A stretch of 64,000 nucleotides of DNA from Flavobacterium flevense (GCF_900142775.1 NZ_FRCC01000002.1:434001-498000), one strand, 5' to 3'; shown: positions 52,554 through 61,627, counted from the stretch's first letter. Numbers and translations: made by a program. The notes: generated by a model from the sequence alone, not told the origin.

Positions 52554-55178
52554 ATGAAGCAAATCACAATTTTATTCACCTTACTTATTCCAATGTTTTG
52601 TATTGGACAAGCAGTTAAGAGCTATAAAAAACAGAACGATAAAGTAGTTATAACTCTCGATAAAGGTGAACTGTATTTAAGTCCTTTAACCGAAAATACG
52701 GTAAGAGTTCAGTATGGAGTGGATATAAAAAGTCAAATGCCTGAATTGGTTTTTACTTCAAAAGTTAATGTGCCTGATTTTAAGGTTTCGGAGTCTAATT
52801 CAAGAATTGAAATCGCTATGTCAAGAATGACTGTGGTAGTAGATAAAAAAACTGGTGCATTGTCTTATCGCAATCATGAAGGCAAGGTGTTTTTAAGCGA
52901 AAAACCAGAAGCTCGTATTTTTAAAGCAAGTTCAGTACAAGGAGAACCTTGCTATATGGTGGAACAAGGTTTTACTACTTTGCCTGATGAGTATATTTTT
53001 GGAACAGGTCAGTTTCAGGACGGACATTTAGATATTAAAGGATTGCCCCGGAGATTAACTCAGGTAAATACACAAATTGCTATTCCGTTTATTATGTCAA
53101 GCAAAGGTTATGGTTTACTATGGCATAATTATGGACTTACTGATTTTAATCCGGCTGATTCTATTGTGAATTTAAAGCCAGCAGGTACAAGTGGTGAAGC
53201 TGTTACTGTTGCTGTCACGACTACTAATGGAACACAAAAGGAAACGCGCCAGGACGGTGTGTTTACAGGAAATTTTACGGTTAAGGATAGTGGTGAATAT
53301 GCTATTTTACTGGATGTAGGGCAAAAAATGGCCAGAAAATGGCAATTGACAATCGATGGCAAAGAGGTTATTAATTTTAAAAACCATTGGTTGCCGCCCA
53401 CAACAAGTACATTGGTAAAACTAACAGCAGGAAAACACAATATAACAGTTACAGCAGAAAAAAACGATCTTCCTGTGGTGTATTATCGCAAAGTTACCAA
53501 TGAAACAGTGTTTAGATCTCCAGTTGCTAATAAGCTGGATTATGTGGTTTTTGCCGGAAATTCAGATGCCGTTATTTCAAGCTATCGTAATCTTACAGGA
53601 CAGGCTCCGCTTATGCCTATATGGTCTTTAGGTTATATTCATTGCCGTGAGAGATTCATGACTCAAGGTGATTTGCTTGACAATGCCAGAGCATTCAGAG
53701 ACAAAAAATTACCCATGGATCTAATTGTTCAGGATTGGCAATATTGGGGAAAATTCGGTTGGAATTCAATGAAATTCGATGAAGATTTATTTCCGGATCC
53801 GGCTGCAATGGTAAAAGAATTACATCAAATGAATATGCGATTGATGCTTTCTGTTTGGTCTAAAATCGATAAAGAAAGTGTACTTGGTAAAGAATTCGAT
53901 AAGAAAAATTTCTACATCCCCAATACGCAATGGGTGGATTTCTTTAATCCTGATGCGGCCAATTATTATTGGAAAAATTTTAGCGAAAAACTCTTAAAAC
54001 CGTATGAAATTGATGCCTGGTGGCAGGATGCAACCGAACCGGAAAATGATGATTTAGTAAATAGAAGAATCAATAACGGAACAACTCCTGGAGAGCAAAT
54101 GCGAAATGTGTATCCCATGTACGTAACCAAAACAGTATATGAAGGTTTACGAAAAGATGCTCCGGACAAAAGAGTTTTTATTCTTACCCGAAGCGGGTTC
54201 TCAGGGCAACAGCGTTATGCCGCCGCCGTTTGGACTGGAGATGTGGGTAATGACTGGGAAACCCTACGCCGACAATTAACAGCTGGATTAAATTATTCCA
54301 TAACAGGATTGCCGTGGTGGACTTTTGATGCAGGAGGTTTTTTCCGTCCTGGCAAGAGTCAATTTACTGACATTAAATTTCACGAACGTTTTTTAAGATG
54401 GTTCCAGTTGGCTACATTTTCTCCGCTACAAAGAGTTCATGGATATGAAACCAATACTGAATTTTGGAGATACGGCGAGAAAGTAGAAGTCGAATCTTTA
54501 AAATACTTAAACCTTCGGTATCGTTTATTGCCTTATATTTATTCCCAGGCAGCTAATATTACCTTTAAAAACGGAACCTTGATGCGTCCGCTGATTATGG
54601 ATTTTGCAAATGATAAAAAGGCATTGGAACAAAAATATGAGTATATGTTTGGGGCAGCCTTTCTTGTTGCTCCTGTTGTTTCCGAAGGGGTTGAAAACTG
54701 GGATGTTTACTTACCAGAAAATCAATCCGGATGGTTTAACTTTTGGACAGGAAAACAATATAAAGGTGGGCAAACGTTGCAAACAGCTGCATCTATTTCA
54801 ACCATTCCGCTGTATGTTAAATCGGGTTCTGTTATTCCAATGGGTGAAAAAATGCAGTACACCACTGAAAAACCTGCGAAAAATATTGAGATTAGAATAT
54901 ACACAGGAGCAAATGGTAAGTTGGAGCTTTATGAAGATGAAGGAACAAATTACAACTATGAGAAAGGAGCTTTTTCGATCATAGATTTTGAATGGAATGA
55001 ACAAAAACAAACGCTGACCATTGGTAAACGAAAAGGTAAAAAATTTAATGGATTAATCGAAAATCACGTTTTTAATATCGTTTGGGTTGACGAATCAAAC
55101 GGTGTTGGTCTTGAAAACGGAAAAACAAATGTTTCGGTAAAATACAATGGGAGTAGTATTACTATTCGAAGAAAATAA
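52554..55178 (+). CDS. Glycoside hydrolase family 31 (alpha-xylosidase-like) with PA14
   Basis: The 874-residue exported enzyme has a signal peptide (TLLIPMFCIGQ), an N-terminal GH31 beta-sandwich, an inserted PA14-like domain (about residues 215-325, FTGNFTVKDSGEYAILLD and MARKWQLTIDGKE), then the TIM barrel. The putative nucleophile Asp492 is in WWQDATEPE and the acid/base Asp563 in AVWTGDVGNDWE. PA14-bearing GH31s include alpha-xylosidases of xyloglucan PULs. Alpha-glucosidase activity is the alternative. Confidence 0.92.
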   Translation: MKQITILFTLLIPMFCIGQAVKSYKKQNDKVVITLDKGELYLSPLTENTVRVQYGVDIKSQMPELVFTSKVNVPDFKVSESNSRIEIAMSRMTVVVDKKTGALSYRNHEGKVFLSEKPEARIFKASSVQGEPCYMVEQGFTTLPDEYIFGTGQFQDGHLDIKGLPRRLTQVNTQIAIPFIMSSKGYGLLWHNYGLTDFNPADSIVNLKPAGTSGEAVTVAVTTTNGTQKETRQDGVFTGNFTVKDSGEYAILLDVGQKMARKWQLTIDGKEVINFKNHWLPPTTSTLVKLTAGKHNITVTAEKNDLPVVYYRKVTNETVFRSPVANKLDYVVFAGNSDAVISSYRNLTGQAPLMPIWSLGYIHCRERFMTQGDLLDNARAFRDKKLPMDLIVQDWQYWGKFGWNSMKFDEDLFPDPAAMVKELHQMNMRLMLSVWSKIDKESVLGKEFDKKNFYIPNTQWVDFFNPDAANYYWKNFSEKLLKPYEIDAWWQDATEPENDDLVNRRINNGTTPGEQMRNVYPMYVTKTVYEGLRKDAPDKRVFILTRSGFSGQQRYAAAVWTGDVGNDWETLRRQLTAGLNYSITGLPWWTFDAGGFFRPGKSQFTDIKFHERFLRWFQLATFSPLQRVHGYETNTEFWRYGEKVEVESLKYLNLRYRLLPYIYSQAANITFKNGTLMRPLIMDFANDKKALEQKYEYMFGAAFLVAPVVSEGVENWDVYLPENQSGWFNFWTGKQYKGGQTLQTAASISTIPLYVKSGSVIPMGEKMQYTTEKPAKNIEIRIYTGANGKLELYEDEGTNYNYEKGAFSIIDFEWNEQKQTLTIGKRKGKKFNGLIENHVFNIVWVDESNGVGLENGKTNVSVKYNGSSITIRRK

Positions 55179-55238
55179 AATTAGTAACAGGAAGTTTAGT
55201 AATTTAGAATTTCAAGTTCTTTATCTGAATATTTTTTA

Positions 55239-55595
55239 ATGAAAACGAAATGTATGGTTTCGAAAAAATTATGTTATGCCTGCGATTTAGTTGATAATCC
55301 AGAATTAATTGAACGCTATAAACGCTATCATTCTCAAGATAGCGCTTGGCCTGAAATCACTAAAAGTATCAGGGATTCGGGTGTTTTAGATATGGAAATT
55401 TACCTTTTAGGTAATAGATTATTTATGATCATGGAAGTAGATGATAGTTATACTCCGGAACGCAAGCAAATGATGGATGCTGCCAATCCAAAAGTTCAGG
55501 AATGGGAAGAGTTGATGTGGCGATTTCAACAAGCACCTCCGGGAGCAAAAGAGGGTGAAAAATGGTTGCCGATGGAACAGATATATAAATTATAA
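55239..55595 (+). CDS. L-rhamnose/L-fucose mutarotase family protein
   Basis: The 118-residue protein matches the former DUF718 family: CYACDLVDNPELIERYKRYH, WPEITKSIRDSGVLDMEIYL, and EWEELMWRFQQAPPGAKEGEKW. Members interconvert anomers of L-rhamnose or L-fucose. Beside a GH29 fucosidase, L-fucose is the likely sugar. It has no signal peptide, so it would act in the cytoplasm. An internal ATG at 55254 is an alternative start. Confidence 0.9.
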   Translation: MKTKCMVSKKLCYACDLVDNPELIERYKRYHSQDSAWPEITKSIRDSGVLDMEIYLLGNRLFMIMEVDDSYTPERKQMMDAANPKVQEWEELMWRFQQAPPGAKEGEKWLPMEQIYKL

Positions 55596-55630
55596 TAATC
55601 TTTTAAAAATAAATACTAAAAAAATAAAAT

Positions 55631-57364
55631 ATGAGAACAAAAATTTTATTCACGTTTTTATCCCTACTGCAGTTCAGCGCTTATGCTCAGGACAAAAATC
55701 CTATGCCGGCGATACCTGCTCCCTTAGCTGTAAATAGTGTGAAAATGGGAGATTTGGAAACATTTCCGGAAGTAAAGTTAGAACTGCCTATTGCAAAAGG
55801 ACCTTTTGAACCTAACTGGGAATCGATAGAGAAAAATTACCCTGGTGAGCCTGCCTGGCTTCGTGAGGCTAAGTTTGGAATATGGGTTCATTTTGGACCA
55901 CAAGCTGCCGGAGAAAGTGGGGATTGGTATGCCCGTAATCTTTATAAAACAGATAAAACAGCATATCAAAATCATATTAAAAAATACGGACATCCTTCGG
56001 AATCAGGATACAAAGAAGTTTTGCATGATTGGAACCCAACAAAGTTAGACCCTGAGAAACTTACAAAAATTTATCAGGATGCAGGGGCTCGTTTCTTAAT
56101 GATCCAAGGCGTACATCATGATAATTATGATTTGTGGAATTCTAAATACCAACCTTGGAACTCCGTAAACCTTGGTCCAAAAAGAGATTTGATTGGTGAA
56201 TGGGCAAAAGCCTGTAAAGCAGTTGGAATGCGATACGGAGTAACTTTCCATCACGAGTATTCATGGTGGTGGTGGCAAACAGCGTTTGGAAGTGATAAAG
56301 AAGGCCCTAAAAAAGGAATTCCTTATGATGGTCATCTTACGCTTGCTGATGGTAAAGGAAAATGGTGGGAAGGATACGACCCTAAAATGCTTTACAACAT
56401 AGATTTAAGAGAATACAAAGGGGTAGAGAAGAATGCGCATACAGATTGGTCACCGCCACCGGCAGGAATATTCAGTAATCATTTAGGGTATGCTAAATGG
56501 TATGCCACAAATTGGGCTTTAAGAATGATGGATGTTGTGCAACATTATGATCCTGATTTTATTTATACAGATGGTACAGTTCAGGGACCATTTACAGGTG
56601 ATGGAACAGGAACAGGTTTAAAGGCAAATGCGATGCAAAGCGTTATAGCTGATTTTTATAATCGAAGTTTAGAGCGTCGAGGTGAAGTAAATACTTTTAG
56701 CATTGTCAAGTTTCGTCATAATACCAATGGTACAGTGAATACGGAGGAATTTGGTATTCCTTCAGAAATTAAAAAAGACCAACCATGGATTGCGGAAGCT
56801 CCGGTAGGAGACTGGTTTTATGCTCCCGATTTTACCTATGATTCAGGCATGATGATTCGTTATATCATTGAAGCTATAGCACGTGATGGAAATGCAGCAA
56901 TATGTATTTCTTTACTGCCTGACGGTTCAATTAACGAAGAAAGTCAAAATATGTTGAAAGAAGTAGGGAACTGGATGCGAATTAATGGAGAAGGAGTATA
57001 CGGAAGTCATGCCTGGGTCATTCCAGCCGAAGGCGAGATGATTAATGGAAAGTTAAAAATGCTTCCTGGAGGGAAATTGGGTCAAAAACAAGCTGAATTT
57101 AAGTTTGATGCTCAGGACATCCGGTTTACAGTTGGAAAAAACAATAAGCTATATGCCTTTTGTATGAATGTACCAGCCCCGAATACTCAAATAAAAATTA
57201 AGTCTCTTGCCGCAGATGCAAAGCATTACGGTAAAAAAGTTAAATCGGTTAAATTACTGGGTTACAAAGGAAAATTAAAATGGAAAGAAACAGCTGATGG
57301 ATTAGTAATAATCTGCCCTAAGAATATGCCATTTGCAACAGCTATAACTTTTGAAATAGAGTAA
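55631..57364 (+). CDS. Alpha-L-fucosidase, glycoside hydrolase family 29
   Basis: The 577-residue enzyme has a signal peptide (FTFLSLLQFSAYAQ), a GH29 barrel including FGIWVHFGPQA, FLMIQGVHHDNYDLWNSK and GVTFHHEYSWWWW, and the nucleophile Asp314 in DPDFIYTDG. The C-terminal domain is beta-rich. It removes terminal alpha-L-fucose and precedes a strong terminator. It lies 35 bases after the mutarotase gene, supporting a fucose-release and use module. Confidence 0.94.
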   Translation: MRTKILFTFLSLLQFSAYAQDKNPMPAIPAPLAVNSVKMGDLETFPEVKLELPIAKGPFEPNWESIEKNYPGEPAWLREAKFGIWVHFGPQAAGESGDWYARNLYKTDKTAYQNHIKKYGHPSESGYKEVLHDWNPTKLDPEKLTKIYQDAGARFLMIQGVHHDNYDLWNSKYQPWNSVNLGPKRDLIGEWAKACKAVGMRYGVTFHHEYSWWWWQTAFGSDKEGPKKGIPYDGHLTLADGKGKWWEGYDPKMLYNIDLREYKGVEKNAHTDWSPPPAGIFSNHLGYAKWYATNWALRMMDVVQHYDPDFIYTDGTVQGPFTGDGTGTGLKANAMQSVIADFYNRSLERRGEVNTFSIVKFRHNTNGTVNTEEFGIPSEIKKDQPWIAEAPVGDWFYAPDFTYDSGMMIRYIIEAIARDGNAAICISLLPDGSINEESQNMLKEVGNWMRINGEGVYGSHAWVIPAEGEMINGKLKMLPGGKLGQKQAEFKFDAQDIRFTVGKNNKLYAFCMNVPAPNTQIKIKSLAADAKHYGKKVKSVKLLGYKGKLKWKETADGLVIICPKNMPFATAITFEIE

Positions 57365-57383
57365 AAAACAGCTTTAAATATTG

Positions 57384-57419
57384 AAAAAGGCAACTGTGAG
57401 TAATTATAGTTGCCTTTTT
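57384..57419 (+). terminator. Intrinsic terminator ending the PUL
   Basis: AAAAAGGCAACT and AGTTGCCTTTTT form a perfect 12-bp stem around a 12-base loop with a T-tail, 19 bases after the GH29 stop. Confidence 0.85.
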
Positions 57420-57510
57420 TAGTATATGAGAAAGGTTCTACATATAGAATTCACTTGGTTTTAGCCTTGAAACTTTATAATCTAAAATTTTAGACTTATC
57501 CATTTTCTGC

Positions 57511-57518
57511 TATCTTTG
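57511..57518 (+). promoter_or_regulatory. Candidate -7 box of holB, possibly leaderless
   Basis: TATCTTTG is an exact TAnnTTTG that ends 4 bases before the holB ATG at 57523. Transcription would start at or inside the start codon. Confidence 0.45.
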
Positions 57519-57522
57519 CCTT

Positions 57523-58671
57523 ATGCAGTTTTCAGAGATTTTAGGGCAGGAACACATTAAAAACCATCTTAGCAGAAGTGCTGATTTGGGTAGAATTCCT
57601 CATGCACAACTATTTGTGGGTCCGGAAGGAAGCGGAACTTTAGCTATGGCAATTGCTTATGCACAATATATTTTGTGTGGCAATCAAAACGGAGAAAATA
57701 ACGGAGAAAATCAGGCTTGTAATATCAAATTCCAAAAACTGTCTCATCCCGATTTGCACTTTGCTTATCCTACCGTCACTACCGATGAGGTAAAGAAAAA
57801 CCCCAAAAGCATTGACTTTATTGCCGATTGGAGAGAATTTGTACTTCAAAATCCTTACGGTGGTTTGTTTGATTGGTATGCCGTTTTAGGGGTGCAAAAC
57901 AAACAAGGAGAAATCAGGGTTGATGACGCTCAGGAAATCCTGAAATCACTTTCATTAAAAGCTTATGAAGGTGGTTACAAAATCATGATTGTCTGGATGG
58001 CTGATAAATTGAATATTGCCGCTTCCAATAAATTATTGAAACTACTTGAAGAACCGCCGGAGAAAACCATTTTTATTTTAATTTCTGAAAATGAAGAAGA
58101 TATTATCCAGACCATTCGTTCCCGTTGCCAAATATTACATTTCAACGGATTAAGCGAAGCTGTTATTGCGGATGCTTTGATTTCCCGTGAACAAACAGAT
58201 ACTAAATTAGCTGCAAAATTAGCCCATCAGGCTCAGGGAAATTATAATGCTGCTTTACATTTGTTAAGAGATAAAGACGAAGAACATCCGTTTGAACAAT
58301 GGTTTGTTACCTGGGTTCGTGCTGCTTTTAAGGCAAAAAAAGATGCGGCTGCTATTCAGGATTTGATTCTTTGGAGTGAAAAAATTGCGACTCTGGGAAG
58401 AGAAGCCCAAAAGAAGTTTTTGCAGTTTTGTATGGAAATGTTCCGTCAGGCTTTGTTGATTAATTATGAAACGCCGGACTTAGTTTATTTCGAACCAAAA
58501 GTCGATAAATTCAAATTAGAAAATTTTGCTCCGTTTGTAAATGGTAATAATATTCAGGATATCTTTAAAGAACTTTCGGATGCCATGTATCATATTGAAC
58601 GCAATGGAAATGCCAAGTTAATTTTAACCGATTTATCTATCAAACTAACCCGTTTAATCCATAAAAAATAA
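57523..58671 (+). CDS. holB: DNA polymerase III, delta' subunit
   Basis: The 382-residue protein has the clamp-loader layout: QEHIKNHLSRSADLGRIPHAQLF, a degenerate Walker A (VGPEGSGTLAMA, no Lys-Thr), and the DnaX-like NIAASNKLLKLLEEPPEKTIFIL and IRSRCQILHF segments. Loss of Walker A is expected for delta', which does not hydrolyse ATP. It is 5 bases ahead of a small membrane-protein gene. Confidence 0.93.
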   Translation: MQFSEILGQEHIKNHLSRSADLGRIPHAQLFVGPEGSGTLAMAIAYAQYILCGNQNGENNGENQACNIKFQKLSHPDLHFAYPTVTTDEVKKNPKSIDFIADWREFVLQNPYGGLFDWYAVLGVQNKQGEIRVDDAQEILKSLSLKAYEGGYKIMIVWMADKLNIAASNKLLKLLEEPPEKTIFILISENEEDIIQTIRSRCQILHFNGLSEAVIADALISREQTDTKLAAKLAHQAQGNYNAALHLLRDKDEEHPFEQWFVTWVRAAFKAKKDAAAIQDLILWSEKIATLGREAQKKFLQFCMEMFRQALLINYETPDLVYFEPKVDKFKLENFAPFVNGNNIQDIFKELSDAMYHIERNGNAKLILTDLSIKLTRLIHKK

Positions 58672-58676
58672 CGATT

Positions 58677-59060
58677 ATGAATAACCCGGCTTCGCTTTTA
58701 CTTCTGGTGTTTTTCGGAATAACCTATTTGCAATCCAGTTATGAAAAACTGTTTTACTGGAACGATAATGTGACCTGGCTTAAAGAACATTTTTCGAAAA
58801 CAAGATTAAAAAACCATGTAAAATTAGCGTTGATTAATCTTGTAATCATGGAGCTGATTTCGACTATTTTATGTTTTGTAGGCTGTATCGAATTATTAGT
58901 CAATAATGGAAGATTGTTTGGTTTTTACGGAGCGGTATTTTCAGCAATTACGTTACTGATGATGCTTTTTGGGCAACGATTAGCCAAAGATTATGACGGT
59001 GCCAGAACCGTTGTTATTTATTTTATTCCGGCTGTAATGGCGGTGTATTGGTTGAATTAA
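58677..59060 (+). CDS. DoxX-like small membrane protein
   Basis: The 127-residue protein has about four hydrophobic segments (for example LLLLVFFGITYL and GAVFSAITLLMMLFGQRLA) and the short loops typical of DoxX-like proteins. Function unknown. It begins 5 bases after holB and is probably co-transcribed, though no shared function is evident. Confidence 0.75.
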   Translation: MNNPASLLLLVFFGITYLQSSYEKLFYWNDNVTWLKEHFSKTRLKNHVKLALINLVIMELISTILCFVGCIELLVNNGRLFGFYGAVFSAITLLMMLFGQRLAKDYDGARTVVIYFIPAVMAVYWLN

Positions 59061-59064
59061 AAAT

Positions 59065-59114
59065 CAATTTCAATTTCAATGACAATGCCAATGTCAAAAA
59101 CAATGGTAATGTTG
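59065..59114. repeat. CAAT-rich hexamer repeat, copy 2
   Basis: CAATTTCAATTTCAATGACA followed by CAATG-containing hexamers, similar to the tract at 31236-31280. It lies between the DoxX-like gene and the thioesterase gene. Confidence 0.5.
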
Positions 59115-59172
59115 AAAAATAATTCTAATTAAATCTAAATTCAAAAATCGTTAATCTTCAATCAAAAATCAG

Positions 59173-59682
59173 ATGACACCAAAACATCCTTCGGAATCCT
59201 TAACGATATTAACTGATATGGTTTTGCCAAGTGAGACTAATGCTTTGCATAATCTTTTTGGAGGCGAATTATTAGCCCGAATGGATCGTGCTGCGAGTAT
59301 TTCGGCAGGAAGGCATTCGAGACAGGTTTCGGTAACAGCATCGGTAAATCACGTGGCTTTTAATAAGTCAATTGCGTTGGGAAGTGTTGTTATTATTGAA
59401 GCAAAAGTGTCCCGGGCTTTCAAAACCTCAATGGAAATCTATATTGATGTTTGGGTCGAAGATCGTGAATCTGGAGAAAGAACAAAAGCCAATGAAGCCA
59501 TTTATACTTTTGTAGCAGTAGATGCAACAGGGAAACCAGTTGAGGTTCCTCAAATAATTCCCCAAACAAAACTTGAAATTCACAGGTATGATGATGCTTT
59601 AAGACGCAAACAGCTCAGTTTAGTATTAGCAGGAAAAATGAAACCCGAAGAAGCTACGGAGTTGAAAGCGTTGTTCTTATGA
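59173..59682 (+). CDS. Acyl-CoA thioesterase, hotdog family (YciA-like)
   Basis: The 169-residue protein has the hotdog pattern NALHNLFGGELLARMDRAAS, with a typical active-site Asp, then VTASVNHVAFNKSIALGSVVIIEA and a conserved strand AFKTSMEIYIDVWVED. Such enzymes hydrolyse acyl-CoA esters. Its last codons (ELKALFL) are nearly duplicated at 60390-60418, beyond the toxin-antitoxin genes, where the sequence reads ELKALFM and stop. The 3' end may therefore have been rebuilt by an insertion. Confidence 0.92.
   Translation: MTPKHPSESLTILTDMVLPSETNALHNLFGGELLARMDRAASISAGRHSRQVSVTASVNHVAFNKSIALGSVVIIEAKVSRAFKTSMEIYIDVWVEDRESGERTKANEAIYTFVAVDATGKPVEVPQIIPQTKLEIHRYDDALRRKQLSLVLAGKMKPEEATELKALFL
59653..59675 (+). 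repeat. Direct repeat, left copy (thioesterase 3' end)
   Basis: The 23 bases at 59653-59675 match 60390-60412 at 21 positions, including an 18-base identical block GGAGTTGAAAGCGTTGTT. The left copy is inside the thioesterase gene just before its stop. Confidence 0.8.
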
Positions 59683-59720
59683 AAATTATTGAAATTAAAT
59701 AGATTCTGTTTTATTTTATG

Positions 59721-59728
59721 TAATTTTG
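59721..59728 (+). promoter_or_regulatory. Candidate -7 box for mntA/hepT
   Basis: TAATTTTG matches TAnnTTTG, 19 bases before the mntA ATG. It lies inside the region bracketed by the direct repeats, so the cassette brings its own promoter. No good -33 is seen. Confidence 0.4.
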
Positions 59729-59747
59729 ATACTATAATTCTACAAAA

Positions 59748-60047
59748 ATGAACCTAATAGAAAGAATAAATAAAGAGATATTGGCTTTGTGCAAAAGGCA
59801 TAAAGTCAAATCTTTGTATGCTTTTGGTTCTGTACTAACAGATAAATTTACCCCTGAAAGTGATGTAGATTTAATAGTTGATTTTGAACGCATAGACGTT
59901 TTAGAATATGGTGACAATTACTATGATCTTAAATTTTCTCTTGAAAATATTCTAAAAAGGAACGTTGACTTATTAGAAGAAAAAGCCATCAAAAACCCCT
60001 ATTTCAGAAAAACATTAAATCAAAATAAAAAATTGATTTATGGATAA
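59748..60047 (+). CDS. mntA: MntA-type nucleotidyltransferase antitoxin
   Basis: The 99-residue protein has the minimal nucleotidyltransferase motif GSX10DXD intact: GS, then 10 residues, then DVD in ESDVDLIVDF. MntA proteins AMPylate the partner HepT at a Tyr near its active site and so neutralise it. It ends 8 bases inside the hepT gene (60040), the usual coupling of such pairs. Confidence 0.9.
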   Translation: MNLIERINKEILALCKRHKVKSLYAFGSVLTDKFTPESDVDLIVDFERIDVLEYGDNYYDLKFSLENILKRNVDLLEEKAIKNPYFRKTLNQNKKLIYG

Positions 60048-60377
60048 CACTATTAAAGCTTGGCTTTTTGATATTTTAAATTCTATAAATGAAATAGAAA
60101 GCTATTTTCTAGATACTCCTAAATTGTTTGAAGTGTATCAAAATGATTTAAGAACTAAAAGAGCAGTAGAAAGAAATATCGAAATTATTGGTGAAGCAAT
60201 GAGTCGAATTCTTAAAGAAGATAAAGACATTCAAATTTCAAATTCCAGAAAGATTGTTGACGTTAGAAATCGAATAATTCACGGTTACGATTCTGTTTCA
60301 GATGATGTGATTTGGGGAATGTGATTAAAAACCTGCCTGTTTTACAAAAAGAAGTTGAAGCCTTATTAGAAAAGTAA
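60040..60377 (+). pseudogene. hepT: HepT-type HEPN toxin with C-terminal frameshift
   Basis: The first 94 residues carry the HEPN RNase motif RX4HXY intact: Arg76, His81, Tyr83 in VRNRIIHGYD. The frame stops at 60322-60324 (TGA). In the frame starting at 60321 the expected tail (VIKNLPVLQKEVEALLEK) continues for 18 codons to a stop at 60375-60377. One missing base near 60320 would explain it. The truncated product keeps the catalytic motif but lacks the last helix. It may be attenuated or a sequencing error. Confidence 0.8.
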
Positions 60378-60389
60378 TAATCAAAAAAG

Positions 60390-60412
60390 GTTATGGAGTT
60401 GAAAGCGTTGTT
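60390..60412 (+). repeat. Direct repeat, right copy (displaced thioesterase end)
   Basis: Right copy of the repeat at 59653-59675, lying 12 bases beyond the restored hepT stop. Read in frame it encodes VMELKALFM then stop (60416-60418). This has the appearance of the original thioesterase C-terminus left behind an insert of about 737 bases. Confidence 0.8.
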
Positions 60413-60509
60413 TATGTAAGATTTGTTTTTTTGCTTCGAAATCTTTTTAAACGAAAAATTCGCATCAAAAAAAGAAGTATTTTTACAAACACAAAAAAAG
60501 ATATGTAAT

Positions 60510-60546
60510 AGAAATTAGAAGGAGCAACTGCTCCTGATTAGTTTCT
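60510..60546. promoter_or_regulatory. Hairpin in the recA leader
   Basis: GGAGCA-AC-TGCTCC (60521-60534) is a perfect 6-bp stem, and AGAAA (60510) with TTTCT (60542) extend it as an outer helix. It ends 51 bases before the recA start. It could be an operator, an attenuator or mRNA-stability element. Confidence 0.35.
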
Positions 60547-60597
60547 AATCACTATAGAAACAATATTAATTTAATGAAAGAAAAGCTAAAAGAGAAG

Positions 60598-61605
60598 ATG
60601 AGTACAGAGAAAGAAGCCAAATTAAAAGCGTTACAACTTACCCTTGATAAACTGGATAAAACCTACGGAAAAGGGACTGTTATGAAAATGGGTGATAAAG
60701 CCATTGAGGAAGTAGAAACTATTTCTTCAGGATCTTTAGGTGTGGATTTAGCATTAGGAGTTGGTGGGTATCCAAAAGGAAGAATCATTGAAATCTACGG
60801 ACCGGAATCTTCAGGAAAAACGACTTTAACACTTCACGCTATTGCCGAAGCGCAAAAAGCAGGTGGAATTGCTGCTTTTATTGATGCAGAACACGCATTC
60901 GATAGAAATTATGCGGAAAAATTAGGTGTTGATATCGAGAACTTAATTATTTCACAGCCGGATAACGGAGAACAGGCATTAGAAATTGCTGAAAACTTAA
61001 TCCGTTCAGGAGCCATTGATATTGTAGTAATTGACTCGGTTGCTGCTTTGACTCCAAAAAGCGAAATTGAAGGCGAAATGGGAGATTCTAAAATGGGTCT
61101 TCACGCACGTTTGATGTCACAAGCATTGAGAAAATTGACAGGAACAATTAGTAAAACCAATTGTACGGTTTTCTTCATCAATCAGTTGAGAGAGAAAATT
61201 GGAGTGATGTTTGGTAACCCGGAGACTACAACGGGAGGAAATGCATTGAAGTTTTACGCTTCGGTACGTTTAGATATTCGTCGTTCTACGCAAATTAAAG
61301 ATGGCGAGAATGTTATTGGAAACAGAACCAAAGTTAAGATCGTAAAAAACAAAGTAGCTCCGCCATTTAAAGTAGCCGAATTTGATATCATGTACGGTGA
61401 AGGTGTTTCTAAAACAGGAGAGATTCTGGATTTAGCAGTAGAATTTGAAATTGTAAAAAAATCAGGTTCATGGTTTAGTTATGGTGAAACCAAATTAGGA
61501 CAAGGTCGTGACGCTGTAAAATCACTGATTAAAGATAATCCGGAATTAGCGGAAGAATTAGAAGAAAAAATCAAAGCAAGAATTAAAGAATTAGCCGAAA
61601 ACTAA
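60598..61605 (+). CDS. recA: Recombinase A
   Basis: From ATG 60598 ([20 protein letters not shown]) the protein is 335 residues; an upstream ATG at 60574 adds 8 residues that the family lacks. Walker A is [10 protein letters not shown], then the loop L1/L2 region [20 protein letters not shown] and [20 protein letters not shown]. RecA drives homologous recombination and SOS responses. It ends at a strong terminator. Confidence 0.97.
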   Translation: MSTEKEAKLKALQLTLDKLDKTYGKGTVMKMGDKAIEEVETISSGSLGVDLALGVGGYPKGRIIEIYGPESSGKTTLTLHAIAEAQKAGGIAAFIDAEHAFDRNYAEKLGVDIENLIISQPDNGEQALEIAENLIRSGAIDIVVIDSVAALTPKSEIEGEMGDSKMGLHARLMSQALRKLTGTISKTNCTVFFINQLREKIGVMFGNPETTTGGNALKFYASVRLDIRRSTQIKDGENVIGNRTKVKIVKNKVAPPFKVAEFDIMYGEGVSKTGEILDLAVEFEIVKKSGSWFSYGETKLGQGRDAVKSLIKDNPELAEELEEKIKARIKELAEN

Positions 61606-61627
61606 TTGGTTTAATTTTAACTATTTT

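Noticed and set aside
53129..53440. 103-codon minus-strand frame inside the GH31 gene
   Set aside because: It is the antisense shadow of the PA14-like region; the plus-strand reading is a clear enzyme.
54604..54984. 126-codon plus-strand frame overlapping the GH31 gene
   Set aside because: It reads the same strand in another frame across conserved GH31 sequence and shows no family similarity.
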